This document shows positions 47,538-56,462 of a stretch of DNA of 64,000 nucleotides, one piece after another (position 1 is the stretch's first letter; every line of letters begins with the position of its first letter). The notes under the pieces are model-generated. The model searched no databases. It was not told the origin of the DNA and saw nothing but the letters and a program-made list of their open reading frames with translations. The position numbers and the translations under genes are program-made. This stretch comes from Moritella sp. F3 (GTDB lineage: Bacteria; Pseudomonadota; Gammaproteobacteria; Enterobacterales; Moritellaceae), in NCBI RefSeq assembly GCF_015082335.1, contig NZ_BLRL01000006.1, positions 199,431 through 263,430 on the forward strand, given 5' to 3'.

Positions 47538-48059
47538 ATGAATACTCCAATTACGTTTGAAATCATCCAATCGCAATATGAACAAGAACTGGCGCACTGT
47601 ATGCGTGCCTACCATATCGATTCTTGGAATACCAAACCACAAAAAGTTGGTTTAACTAATCATAAAACTAAATACGGACGGGCAATGACAAATGCTGATG
47701 TATTGATTAACAAGGCATTTATAGGCACAAAGTCTTACAATCAACTGAAGAAAACTATCCGACATGAACTCGCTCATTTCGCGGCAGGTCTTAAGCATAG
47801 TCATGACAATGTATTTAAGATGTGCTTGATGGTGTTTGATGGTGAAATTTCGGTGCCACAACACGAAATCGATGAAATCGAATCCAATATCTCTTTTAAA
47901 TGGCAAGTATATGCAAATTTGGAAGATGGTAATCGGATTCATATAGGTGGCGTACATAAAAAGACAAAAACCTATACCAATTACAATCAAAGTGAACGAA
48001 AAAATCGAAGTTGTAATGGTGTGAAGGTGAACACCTTTGACTTTGAGTTAACCGTATAA
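47538..48059 (+). CDS. SprT-like zinc metalloprotease
   Basis: 173 aa. HELAH (residues 76-80) in KKTIRHELAHFAAGL gives the HExxH zinc and catalytic site; GLKHSHDNVFK supplies a likely third His. SprT-like proteases act on DNA-protein crosslinks in eukaryotes; in plasmids their role is unclear. Upstream TTGATTACC-like stop hairpin; ATG 47538 after TAGGTACTCACA. Confidence 0.75.
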   Translation: MNTPITFEIIQSQYEQELAHCMRAYHIDSWNTKPQKVGLTNHKTKYGRAMTNADVLINKAFIGTKSYNQLKKTIRHELAHFAAGLKHSHDNVFKMCLMVFDGEISVPQHEIDEIESNISFKWQVYANLEDGNRIHIGGVHKKTKTYTNYNQSERKNRSCNGVKVNTFDFELTV

Positions 48060-48072
48060 CGCTGAACAATTA

Positions 48073-48100
48073 TGGCAATGCATTCTCGCATTGCTTTTTG
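48073..48100 (+). terminator. Rho-independent terminator
   Basis: GGCAATGCATTCTCGCATTG then CTTTTTG. Ends the SprT-like gene. Confidence 0.65.
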
Positions 48101-48174
48101 TGCAAACCAAACCGTCCACTAGGACATATCTACAAGGCATCATCAATGCCTTCTTACAATCAATAGGTAAAACT

Positions 48175-49002
48175 ATGAATATTTCAAACTTCAACTCAAT
48201 AGAAATCACGACAATAACTAAAGCACTTCAGTTCTTGCAAGCTAACCTTGACCAAGATCTTATCGCTAAATTTGCAGAAGAAGGACACGACATTTTAGCT
48301 AATGACTTTTCTCTGCAGCAACTCGAAGCAAAGGTTGAACGTTTAAATGAAGACAAACCAATTCAATCTCTACTTAAAACATCAATTCAAGACTGGCGTC
48401 TTGGTCAAGGTTATGAATTGCATGATCTACCAATCGACCAACAGGGAAAATATACACTTGATGTATCTTACGCACCAGAAAGTGGACAGTTATATTTTGC
48501 TGTTTATAACGCAAGCTTTGATAGACATGATCTATCCACTACAGGATTAAATGGGATCCTAGAAATCAGAGCTGGATTACCAACGATCTCACTAGGAGTA
48601 CATCCTGATGAAAACGTTATCCATATTACATCAAATACTTCGAACAGCCTGGCTGTCGTACCAGAGAACAGTAATGATCACGGTAAGTGGGGACCGGTTG
48701 ATTTTGTCGACCGCAACTTCCCTGGTTACGTTTTTGAGTCGAATGATTCGGAGTGGTTCATGGAAACTCGCACTACGCTTGCTCATGAGGCATTAGATGG
48801 ATTTGACTTCGGCGATAGAATTGTTGAAGACACGACTCAAAGTTGGGAAATAGGGGGGGCAGCAGGCCTCGACTCACCAGTTTGGAAAAAAGACATTGAA
48901 TTATTCAACGGTATAGAAACAACGGTCGAAGTCATTTTTAACAAAGATGGTACACATATTACATCTTGTAAAGAGATAACCGAACCCACCACTGTAATTT
49001 AG
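48175..49002 (+). CDS. Hypothetical protein, 275 aa
   Basis: Start MNISNFNSIEITTITKALQF at 48175 (AATAGGTAAAACT). Helical N-terminus (DQDLIAKFAEEGHDILAND), then a beta-rich acidic domain (TLDVSYAPESGQLYFAVYNA; VEVIFNKDGTHITSCKEI). Soluble. Unrecognised. Confidence 0.65.
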   Translation: MNISNFNSIEITTITKALQFLQANLDQDLIAKFAEEGHDILANDFSLQQLEAKVERLNEDKPIQSLLKTSIQDWRLGQGYELHDLPIDQQGKYTLDVSYAPESGQLYFAVYNASFDRHDLSTTGLNGILEIRAGLPTISLGVHPDENVIHITSNTSNSLAVVPENSNDHGKWGPVDFVDRNFPGYVFESNDSEWFMETRTTLAHEALDGFDFGDRIVEDTTQSWEIGGAAGLDSPVWKKDIELFNGIETTVEVIFNKDGTHITSCKEITEPTTVI

Positions 49003-49067
49003 TAATCAAAATCAATTGATGGCGATTCAAGTATAAACAACGCACCTCTTAATGAGGTCACCGTCAA

Positions 49068-49104
49068 TTCAACCAAGGCATTACGCTTTGGTTGTTTTAA
49101 TTTA
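49068..49104 (+). terminator. Rho-independent terminator
   Basis: TCAACCAAGGCATTACGCTT then TGGTTGTTTTAATTT: stem AACCAA/TTGGTT with a U-rich tail. Confidence 0.6.
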
Positions 49105-49174
49105 CCAACCTGTCATTACCTATGACGAACATTAACTCAATATGTCCATTAGGACCCTAGAAGGAAATTCAATC

Positions 49175-49786
49175 ATGAACGCTCTACTAAAACCGTTAGT
49201 ACATCAGTCAAAGCTATTAAACGAACCGATAGTACCTACACCCGAATTAATTAAAGAGTTCAACATTAGTGCAAAGACATCGATTGCACGTAGCAAACCA
49301 TCAGCTCCATTAAAGCAGTTACTTGCAGATGGGTTGATTACTGGCAGCGTCCTCAATTATGGCAAGGGAAGGGCTAATAAAGACTCAGAGGCAATCATTG
49401 ACGCAACAGGTCGATGTATTGATTATGACTTTTGTTACGCGCCATTTCCAGAGCTACTTGGTACCGAGTACGATACAATTTATTGTGGGTACGTAGTTAA
49501 CACTTTGCCACCAGGCGGAGCACGGGAACACGTTTGGCAGCAAATGGCTAACGCAACAAAAGGTTTTTGCTACGTCGCGGCACGCAGTAATACTGACCGC
49601 GGCATCAAAGGCATTCCTCATGAAGACGGAGTCAGAACATCGATCTCAACTTTTCAGCGAGGATACTGTAAAAATGAGCTCATGTCCGAAGCATTGAGTT
49701 ACTTTAAACATGTTGTTGAGTTAAAAACAAAGGGAGCGTACCGCATGGTTCAGTGCAGCCACTCCCCATTTGACGAAGCCCAGTAA
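49175..49786 (+). CDS. Methyltransferase-like protein, 203 aa
   Basis: Start at 49175 with GAAGGAAATTCAATC. The middle (LLADGLITGSVLNYGKGRAN then IDYDFCYAPFPELLGTEYDT and IYCGYVVNTLPPGGAREHVW) has the order of SAM-dependent methyltransferases (GSVLDYG.G, then acidic strand, then a Y..V..V..VL.P). The Gly-rich motif is degenerate (NYGKGRA). Distant member or inactive relative. Confidence 0.55.
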   Translation: MNALLKPLVHQSKLLNEPIVPTPELIKEFNISAKTSIARSKPSAPLKQLLADGLITGSVLNYGKGRANKDSEAIIDATGRCIDYDFCYAPFPELLGTEYDTIYCGYVVNTLPPGGAREHVWQQMANATKGFCYVAARSNTDRGIKGIPHEDGVRTSISTFQRGYCKNELMSEALSYFKHVVELKTKGAYRMVQCSHSPFDEAQ

Positions 49787-49927
49787 TGTAATTTCAATAA
49801 ACCAGTCGGTAGCAGGCATTTAGACCGACAAGCGCATTATTGCGCTGCCTATATTGTGTAAGCAGTATCAACCTTCCTAGTTTTCACTGGGAAACAACCA
49901 ACTAGCCCATAGGGCAAGGATCATTCA

Positions 49928-50119
49928 ATGATAAATCCAACAATACGCGGTACCTTTAACCGTTTAACGAATACAGTCAAAATGATTAGCGGTGAAGAAA
50001 AAACGTTTCGCAACGCCGAGCTATCAGCAGCAAGCGGCACCCACGCAGAAACCATGCTGAATAAATGGGCGCGGGGTACTGGCCGAATAGGTAACAATGA
50101 GTGCATTAAAGTGCACTAA
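49928..50119 (+). CDS. Small hypothetical protein, 63 aa
   Basis: AAGGATCATTCA upstream of MINPTIRGTFNRLTNTVKMI. Basic, soluble. Opposite-strand frames over the same bases are shadows. Unrecognised. Confidence 0.5.
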   Translation: MINPTIRGTFNRLTNTVKMISGEEKTFRNAELSAASGTHAETMLNKWARGTGRIGNNECIKVH

Positions 50120-50130
50120 ATTAAACTCAG

Positions 50131-50157
50131 TATCCATCAGCTTTAATGCTGGTGGAT
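50131..50157 (+). terminator. Hairpin before the 50188 gene
   Basis: ATCCATCAGC, TTTAAT, GCTGGTGGAT: perfect except for one pair. Could be an attenuator in the leader of the 50188 gene. Confidence 0.45.
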
Positions 50158-50187
50158 GCTCCTTCCAATTATCCAAGAGGACCATCC

Positions 50188-50514
50188 ATGAACAACATAA
50201 CATCAACAACATTAGAAATTAATTCGCTATCCTTTTCAAATGGTGATGACGAAATTGAAAAGTTGATTGGCACTAAGATGAATGTAGATGAAGATCAGAA
50301 AGAACTACTTGATCGGCAATCTGAATGTGAACTTAAAAGCAATGACTTATCAATCGTAGATAATATCGTTATTGCCAAAGTGAAAACTATATTGGAACCA
50401 CATAATTATGAGGTGAGTACTGATCGTATCTTTGATGCTTGCGAGGGTGCTTGGTCTATTTATGCGACCGGTCCTAATGGGAGTGTTGGTTTTATAGGAG
50501 TCACATATCAGTAA
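50188..50514 (+). CDS. Hypothetical protein, 108 aa
   Basis: Start at 50188 with CAAGAGGACCATCC. Acidic N-terminus (SNGDDEIEKLIGTKMNVDED), then IFDACEGAWSIYATGPNGSV. Soluble. Unrecognised. Confidence 0.6.
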   Translation: MNNITSTTLEINSLSFSNGDDEIEKLIGTKMNVDEDQKELLDRQSECELKSNDLSIVDNIVIAKVKTILEPHNYEVSTDRIFDACEGAWSIYATGPNGSVGFIGVTYQ

Positions 50515-50548
50515 TGATGATCGTGCATCCGTTTGAAACCAGTGACGC

Positions 50549-50561
50549 GTGACGACGTCAC
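50549..50561. promoter_or_regulatory. 13-bp palindrome GTGACGACGTCAC
   Basis: Reverse complement of the palindrome at 32782. Preceded by a related GTGACGC. Gene-free DNA between the last small gene and the replication region. Confidence 0.4.
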
Positions 50562-50632
50562 ACTGCTAGCAAGTATCTCAAACTAAATGCCTAATCCTTG
50601 GCACACGATTAAAAATAAATTCAATGAATAAC

Positions 50633-50668
50633 ACGAAGAATACCGGCTAATTAGCCGGTATTCTTCGT
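50633..50668. terminator. 36-bp perfect palindrome, bidirectional terminator
   Basis: ACGAAGAATACCGGCTAA then TTAGCCGGTATTCTTCGT. Converging transcription from both sides ends here or at 50792. Confidence 0.6.
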
Positions 50669-50791
50669 TGTAAATCCTGAACGTGGAATTGGCATAAAAA
50701 AAAGGTTTAGAAGTACTCAACAACTGGCCATAAACGAGAAGATTCCAGTAAAATTAAAAATACGTTAGATGTGTATGTAGGATCCTAAAAA

Positions 50792-50830
50792 TAAGATAGT
50801 GAGCGTGATGTAGTCACGCTCACTATCTTA
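50792..50830. terminator. Perfect 17-bp stem terminator of the rep operon
   Basis: TAAGATAGTGAGCGTGA, TGTAG, TCACGCTCACTATCTTA. On the minus strand it follows the 50833 stop by 2 bases, and TTATTTTTAGG lies beyond it. Confidence 0.75.
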
Positions 50831-50832
50831 AT

Positions 50833-51594
50833 TTACCTGTCTTCTAGGTAACCACTAGGCTGGTGGTCATAAATAACACCATTACCACTAGAATGTTGTT
50901 CTGGCTGGCTTGAAAACCCTTTAATGTCTCTTAAGGCTGCATCTATATTCGCAGTTCTCCTATCTGCAGATGTTAAATTTTTAGGACTTACATGTTGGGT
51001 TGCCATATTGAGTTCGTTTATACGCGCACAACTATTAAAAAGAAGGTTGAATGGCATACCTTTACTTCTGTAATAATCACTTGCATAAGCTCCATCAACG
51101 GCAGATTTTAACCTCTCAATGGAGTTAGTCTTTAATCTTTCAGAAATTAGCCTTAACTGAGACTTATTAGGGACCATTGATGAATGCTTGCAATCTACAA
51201 CACTTGCATAATAGCCAAATACTTCGACCGCTGATTTCAGGTGAACGGGCACGCCTTTCTGGTCAATGGACGTGCGTGACTTATCAACCATTACTGGGAT
51301 TTGGTGACCAGGTGAAGATTCAATTTCTTTAGCATGATTCGGAATGGTAAAGAGTTTTTTGAAATGCTCAAAAGTCTTGTCATGGTCAATCCTATTAACA
51401 TTAGTCAGACCGTACTCATCATAATATCTTGTAATATCCTCAATAGAGATGGATTGTGCGTGCAATATTTTTATATTATCAACCAGTGTTGCTTCTCGAA
51501 TGTCAAACCAACTTCGGCATGTAGGCTTATAGCGTTCTCTTGTAACGCGGATAAATAAGCCATAATATTCCAGTAATGATAATGAAGAACTCAT
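50833..51594 (-). CDS. Replication-associated hypothetical protein, 253 aa
   Basis: Start at 51594 overlaps the rep stop (ATGA), so it is translated with the initiator. Helical N-terminus (YYGLFIRVTRERYKPTCRSW), unassigned remainder. Co-expression with the initiator suggests a role in replication or copy control. Confidence 0.6.
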   Translation of the reverse strand: MSSSLSLLEYYGLFIRVTRERYKPTCRSWFDIREATLVDNIKILHAQSISIEDITRYYDEYGLTNVNRIDHDKTFEHFKKLFTIPNHAKEIESSPGHQIPVMVDKSRTSIDQKGVPVHLKSAVEVFGYYASVVDCKHSSMVPNKSQLRLISERLKTNSIERLKSAVDGAYASDYYRSKGMPFNLLFNSCARINELNMATQHVSPKNLTSADRRTANIDAALRDIKGFSSQPEQHSSGNGVIYDHQPSGYLEDR

Positions 51595-53036
51595 GATTCG
51601 TTAATTTCTAGATTAACAGATTTAAGATCTTTTTGCGCACTGTTCCACTTTTCTCTTGTAGCTTTACTCATCCCTAGAAATTCATTAAACTCCTTGGTCT
51701 CATTGGTTACAATGGCAGAAGCATCTAGGTCGAAAACCATTTTTGTCTTCATAATAATCATATGTTCTAAATCAGCAATAACTTCCATTATATTTTCTTT
51801 TTTAGCAAGTAATCTTTTCACTTTACTAGATAACATTGCAGTCGGTTTATTAGGTGTTTTCAGAGGAACACCGTTACTTCTTAAAAATGTAGTAACGGTA
51901 GCTAATGAACTTCTATCTCTATGCAAAAGACCCTTTGAGTTATAATCCAACAAATCTTTTTCGTACTTAGTCAGAATCAGATAGCAGTCCAGCGCCCAAT
52001 CAATCGACTCTTCTACATGCTCACTATCATCCAGTTTATATGGTCGTTTAGGTAACCTAGCCCTTACTGGTTTAATAACCATACCACTGTCAATAAGAGA
52101 TTCGGTTTCGATGTCTGGATTATCCAAAAGTAACAAGCGTTCACGTTTTTTACGCTTAGCTTTGCAAAAAGTAAAGGACATATCATTATGTCCGTTTTTA
52201 TCTTTAATCTTTATTGCTTCAAATGTTTCAAAGTATTGCAGATGCCTTAAATCGTCAAAGGCCTCGATAATATGTTTATGAATATTACGAGTACGCTGCT
52301 GTCTTGAACGGGGGTTTTTTATCCCGTCTAATTCCTGTAAAAACCATAAATCGCGTAGAGTTGAAGCTCTTACATTTAAAGACTTGGCCCTTCCATGTTC
52401 ATCGGACCCATTTATGCTTTCTAGATATAAATAAACAGAGCGTGCGTAAAATTTATCTATTTGATTAAATTGTCCGACAAGAATTTGTCTAAATGAATCA
52501 CTGTACCATTCAGCTAAATGTTCATTACACTGAATGATTATCGTATTATTTGAGAAATCGAATCCAATTGAGTTAAAAGCATTATGAGAGATCCATTTAT
52601 CTGCAGAACCTTCAGAGACGTCACCATCACTGTAAGAAACAGAGATAGTTTGTAATCTCTTTAATGAGTTTGATAATCTAACGCGAGATGATGCGCCTCC
52701 ATTCAGATCAACATTTATCGATTTGTCCTTAAACTCCGAAAAGGGGATAGACACAATTTCACCAATGTATAACTTATTATCTGCAATACACTGCATGACT
52801 TTCGAAAAAATACCAAAATCTGTTTGAACGTTAAGCCCACAAGATTGGATTTCAACAGAAACACCTGATTTCATCTTATGCTTATACTTTATCAATTTGT
52901 CATGTTTATAGCTGGAAGCGAATGGGGCGAACATAGCTTTCATTGATAAAGTTGGTACGGGAGTAAGCCCCGTTGAAATGACTCTATCAGATGGTATTAT
53001 TTCAATTTGATCCATTTCCCTTCCACTCAGTTCCAT
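51591..53036 (-). CDS. Plasmid replication initiator protein (iteron-binding)
   Basis: 481 aa. Central part with RVRLSNSLKRLQTISVSYSD, then FRQILVGQFNQIDKFYARSV and a helical region (IHKHIIEAFDDLRHLQYFET) fits the paired winged-helix layout of RepA/TrfA-type initiators. Assignment is mainly from position: next to about 30 iterons, facing away from them, and in an operon with 50833. Start MELSGREMDQIEIIPSDR at 53036. C-terminus from about residue 400 is helical (EFNEFLGMSKATREKW). Family uncertain. Confidence 0.75.
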   Translation of the reverse strand: MELSGREMDQIEIIPSDRVISTGLTPVPTLSMKAMFAPFASSYKHDKLIKYKHKMKSGVSVEIQSCGLNVQTDFGIFSKVMQCIADNKLYIGEIVSIPFSEFKDKSINVDLNGGASSRVRLSNSLKRLQTISVSYSDGDVSEGSADKWISHNAFNSIGFDFSNNTIIIQCNEHLAEWYSDSFRQILVGQFNQIDKFYARSVYLYLESINGSDEHGRAKSLNVRASTLRDLWFLQELDGIKNPRSRQQRTRNIHKHIIEAFDDLRHLQYFETFEAIKIKDKNGHNDMSFTFCKAKRKKRERLLLLDNPDIETESLIDSGMVIKPVRARLPKRPYKLDDSEHVEESIDWALDCYLILTKYEKDLLDYNSKGLLHRDRSSLATVTTFLRSNGVPLKTPNKPTAMLSSKVKRLLAKKENIMEVIADLEHMIIMKTKMVFDLDASAIVTNETKEFNEFLGMSKATREKWNSAQKDLKSVNLEINES

Positions 53037-53418
53037 AGTAATTTGCCTGTTGTCATTGTTTGGATAAATATATTACTCATCAATATCCACAAGAATATTG
53101 TTGCTTATGCGCGAACAACCTGTGCATTAGTTCTTTGTGCGTGAACCATGTACGCATTGTAATTTAACTTAATTTTATAATTATCGCAATAATGCGCGAC
53201 CTACATACGCTTTTATTTCATAATGTGTGGTACCAACCTGTGCTTTTGCCTTGGTAAAAAGTTATTAACGCTACAGTAATAGACTTCTAAAATGTGGATC
53301 GGCTGAATTATGAGATTATAAGGTTGATATTCATACGTATATAGGTAAATGTGTTCATTTGTCACGCAAGGTTAATTAAATTCAGTCGAGTTTAATCGAG
53401 TTCAGTTCATTTAAAACT
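53037..53418 (-). promoter_or_regulatory. rep promoter region
   Basis: AT-rich with inverted partial iterons (TGCGCGAACAACCTGTGC; TGCGCGACCTAC). In gene direction TTGCGATAATTATAAAATTA is a plausible promoter. Autorepression by the initiator is likely but unproven. Confidence 0.4.
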
Positions 53419-53419
53419 T

Positions 53420-54150
53420 TGATCTACACTTTTGCAGTTATGATCTGCGCTTTTGCAGTTATGACCTGCGCTTTTGCAGTTATGACCTGCGCTTTTGCAA
53501 TTATCTCCTCAAATTCCAAAGTCAAAACTAACACTTTATTGGCATTTAACTATCCGTTACCAGTAATGTATACAGTACTCTTCACAAAAATCAGGCTATA
53601 CATCACTTAAAACTTACACTTCTCAGTTATGACCTGCGCTTTTCAGTTATGACCTGCGCTTTTCAGTTATGACCTGCGCTTTTCAGTTATGACCTGCGCT
53701 TATTCAGTTATGACCTGCGCTTTTCAGTTATGACCTGCGCTTTTCAGTTATGACCTGCGCTTTTCAGTTATGACCTGCGCTTATTAGTTATAACCTGCGC
53801 TTTTCAGTTATGACCTGCGCTTTTCAGTTATGACCTGCGCTTTTCAGTTATGACCTGCGCTTTTCAGTTATGACCTGCGCTTGTCAGTTATGACCTGCGC
53901 TTGTTAGTTATGACCTGCGCTTGTCAGTTATGACCTGCGCTTATCAGTTATGACCTGCGCTTGTCAGTTATGACCTGCGCCTGTCAGTTATGACCTGCGC
54001 TTTGCTATAGTGATCTGCGTTTTGCTATAGTGATCTGCGCTTAACTATAGTGATCTAATCTTTTACTAATAATGATCTACGCTTACCGGCCTTATGACCT
54101 GCGCAATACCCTCTAGTGATCTGCGCTTATGCCGGTTATGATCTGCGCTT
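53420..54150. repeat. Iteron array, replication origin
   Basis: About 30 direct repeats with core TGAYCTGCGC. Four units lie at 53420-53500, then a gap of about 125 bp, then a nearly perfect 20-bp period (TTTTCAGTTATGACCTGCGC) from 53620 to 54000, then about seven degenerate TGATCTGCG units to 54150. Two flavours occur: GACCTGCGC in the middle and GATCTGCGC at the ends. Exact 20-bp phasing places units on nearly the same helix face. Confidence 0.85.
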
Positions 54151-54209
54151 ATTAGCACATTAACAGCAACGAAACTCAGCTGTATCTCATTGATAATTCT
54201 AACTTAAAC

Positions 54210-54300
54210 CCCGTATGTATAAGGATTGTCATTTTACCTATATAGATCTTAGATAGTTTATATGTAGATCTTATAGAGATCTTTAGTTAAAGATCCACAA
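54210..54300. other. AT-rich stretch with GATC sites, candidate unwinding element
   Basis: Follows the iterons: TATATAGATCTTAGATAG, GTAGATCTTATAGAGATCTT and AAAGATCCAC, four GATC in about 60 bases. Dam-responsive 13-mer-like elements of this kind are typical of plasmid unwinding regions. Confidence 0.5.
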
Positions 54301-54408
54301 GAGTGTATTTATTCATAGCTAGTTTGTATTATTGAAATTCAGCCAATCAACATATCAACAACCACAAATGCAATACTTCAGAGGTACATATTATATATTG
54401 AGGTAATT

Positions 54409-54780
54409 ATGACATTAGTGAAAATATACGGATTAGTGACAGAGAACAAAGTAAATAAAATCAGTCGCTATGATGTATTAATAGAATCTGAATTTAAAAC
54501 ACAAAGAATAACTCAATCTTTTCAGCACACGTCATCCAATAGAACACTTCTGAGAGGGTTTATTGCTGCCGTCGACACGTTGACAACCCCTTGCACCGTT
54601 AAGCTCGTCAGCGTCACCTCATTGAACTTCGACTCTAAAGATAAATCCGTAGATGGGAATCTAATCAAGCTGCTAATAGAGAAGTTGGAACAAAAAAATT
54701 GTAGCTGGAAGGAAGTCATCCGCTGGGGAAAAACCAAAGCAATGCAAAATCATATTGAAAATACAAAATGCATCTCGTAA
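54409..54780 (+). CDS. RNase H-fold protein lacking catalytic residues
   Basis: 123 aa. The order strand-strand-strand (VKIYGLVTENKV, RYDVLIESEF, QRITQSFQH), then SSNRTLLRGFIAAVDTL (TSNRMELRAAIEAL in RNase HI), then CTVKLVSVTSLNF (VTLYTDSQYV) and KEVIRWGKTKAMQNHI matches RNase HI. The catalytic Asp/Glu of the first strand, the MEL Glu and the TDS Asp are not present. Located between the origin and the pilus operon. Possibly a nucleic-acid-binding relative. Confidence 0.6.
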   Translation: MTLVKIYGLVTENKVNKISRYDVLIESEFKTQRITQSFQHTSSNRTLLRGFIAAVDTLTTPCTVKLVSVTSLNFDSKDKSVDGNLIKLLIEKLEQKNCSWKEVIRWGKTKAMQNHIENTKCIS

Positions 54781-54916
54781 TAAACAAATCAGCATCATGA
54801 AAGTCTCAAATCATGAATAACTTAATTCCCAAATCTCAAAATTCAGCCATTCCACAAATCTGAATATATACGTGTCATTATGATCGTACAAACTTAACAT
54901 ATTAGGAATATCAATA

Positions 54917-55480
54917 ATGAAATTTAGCCTAGTTCCGCAAATCGGAGCCATGTTATTGCTAGTGACAACTACGGTTGCAGCTCAGACTGTGGAAATAAAA
55001 TCGGGTACCTATGGCCCCAAATGGGCTAATGATGTACATGGTGAACAATCAGTTAAAGAATTAAGAAAACAAATAGTCGAATTACAGGCTGAAGTTAATC
55101 AATATCAAACTGTGTTTAATGACCTTGGTGACAAGCTTACTTCAAAGCTGACATCAATAACACATACGTTAGATACTAGAAGTAGCGCTATTAACTATAT
55201 CGAAAGTAAAAATGGGGAGCAGTATGCAGAAATCATCCCTGGTTCTTTTAAAACTCAATTGTATTCACTAGCTGACCGAATGGGTATTAAGACTATTCGA
55301 TGGTTCAATGTTCCAGAATGTGTTGATTGGATGATCGACTCAACGTATCAAATTGACGTAAGCGACCGTGAATCAGCAATCGGTGAATTCATCGAAGGTT
55401 ATAATCTTTCTCACCATGTTTTTGATAAAGATAACTCACTAAATGTGACCTCTCTTCAACATCTGGAGGGATGTCAATGA
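54917..55480 (+). CDS. TcpQ/PilL-domain-like secreted protein
   Basis: 187 aa with signal peptide (MKFSLVPQIGAMLLLVTTTV then AAQ), a coiled-coil (VKELRKQIVELQAEVNQYQT), and a C-terminal domain GSFKTQLYSLADRMGIKTIR ... FIEGYNLSHHVFDKDNSLNV that fits the TcpQ/PilL C-terminal fold. Stop overlaps the next start. Part of pilus outer-membrane assembly. Confidence 0.6.
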   Translation: MKFSLVPQIGAMLLLVTTTVAAQTVEIKSGTYGPKWANDVHGEQSVKELRKQIVELQAEVNQYQTVFNDLGDKLTSKLTSITHTLDTRSSAINYIESKNGEQYAEIIPGSFKTQLYSLADRMGIKTIRWFNVPECVDWMIDSTYQIDVSDRESAIGEFIEGYNLSHHVFDKDNSLNVTSLQHLEGCQ

Positions 55481-56454
55481 TTAATAATAAACACAAACTC
55501 GCACTATCCATTGTTATAGCTATAACTACGACTGGGTGCGCGAATAACGTCAGTAGCGGTAAGTATTCAGACCAAACAACAATTAACAGTTTGGCTGCTA
55601 ATAACACATCCCTCAACGTCAGCTATATCCAGAACTCAGAAATAGGTTATGAAAAAACTCATTTAGATTCTGGTGATGTTAACGTTCAAACACCTTACAT
55701 GGTCAACGATCAAAACCAGCCTGAAGAATTATATGAATTGGCTGGTCTAGATACGCCAGTTGTAAATAATAGTTCAGTAGTTGCTAATCATACATACAAT
55801 GATCTGGCTAAAACTAGTGCTGAATCAGATGCAATCACTAAAAACACAGTAACAGTATTATCTCCAAAGGTAATGCTAACTAAAAATGTTGCTAGTAATA
55901 AGTCTAATAATTCAAGACCACGAACTTATGGTACTTCTAGTGTATCAGCGCTCTCATCTAAATCCAAAGTCGTGGCTGCACCTGATAAAGTAATGTCAGC
56001 TGAAGATAAGATTAGATCTCTAACGATTAACCCCTTTGATTACCAACACACACCTGAATTTTCATATTTAACTTTGAATAAAAAAACAGACCGTGTCTGG
56101 ATGAGCATCGATGACGATAAAGTTAAAGAGTATTTATTAGATAAAGAATGGCGACTGGATCCAGAGTTTGAAACTGAGTCAGAAAAACCAGTCAAACCCA
56201 TAGCAAAGGTACATTTTAAAGTTATAAAAGGTTCATTAAAAGAAAATTTAGAAGCACTACTTTCGGCTACAAAAAGTACTGAATTAGTTTATAGCGCTTC
56301 GCTTAATCATTATTTTTATAATGACTTTGAGCTAGAAGAGGATTCGGTACTAAAAGTCATAGACCGCATCATTGAACCATTTAAAACGCCCCATCAAGTG
56401 GTCGGAATGGCATATGTAAATGATATTTTACGTGCATACTCAAAAAATAATTAA
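55477..56454 (+). CDS. Lipoprotein with TcpQ/PilL-like C-terminal domain
   Basis: Start at 55477 (ATGA overlap, CTGGAGGGATGT upstream). Signal peptide and Cys (ITTTGCANN) suggest a lipoprotein. Long Ser/Asn-rich linker, then a C-terminal domain (VHFKVIKGSLKENLEALLSA; NDFELEEDSVLKVIDRIIEP) of the TcpQ/PilL type. Works with the PilN secretin. Confidence 0.65.
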   Translation: MINNKHKLALSIVIAITTTGCANNVSSGKYSDQTTINSLAANNTSLNVSYIQNSEIGYEKTHLDSGDVNVQTPYMVNDQNQPEELYELAGLDTPVVNNSSVVANHTYNDLAKTSAESDAITKNTVTVLSPKVMLTKNVASNKSNNSRPRTYGTSSVSALSSKSKVVAAPDKVMSAEDKIRSLTINPFDYQHTPEFSYLTLNKKTDRVWMSIDDDKVKEYLLDKEWRLDPEFETESEKPVKPIAKVHFKVIKGSLKENLEALLSATKSTELVYSASLNHYFYNDFELEEDSVLKVIDRIIEPFKTPHQVVGMAYVNDILRAYSKNN

Positions 56455-56462
56455 AGGAAATA

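Noticed and set aside
45900..50560. oriT with relaxase
   Set aside because: No relaxase gene in the window, and no recognisable nic sequence; only leading-region-like genes are present.
53419..53610. Coding frame in the iteron array (AVMTCAF repeats)
   Set aside because: The repetitive protein is only a translation of the iterons; no ribosome-binding site.
53419..54150. CRISPR array
   Set aside because: Repeats are contiguous with a 20-bp period and no unique spacers; they fit iterons beside a rep gene.
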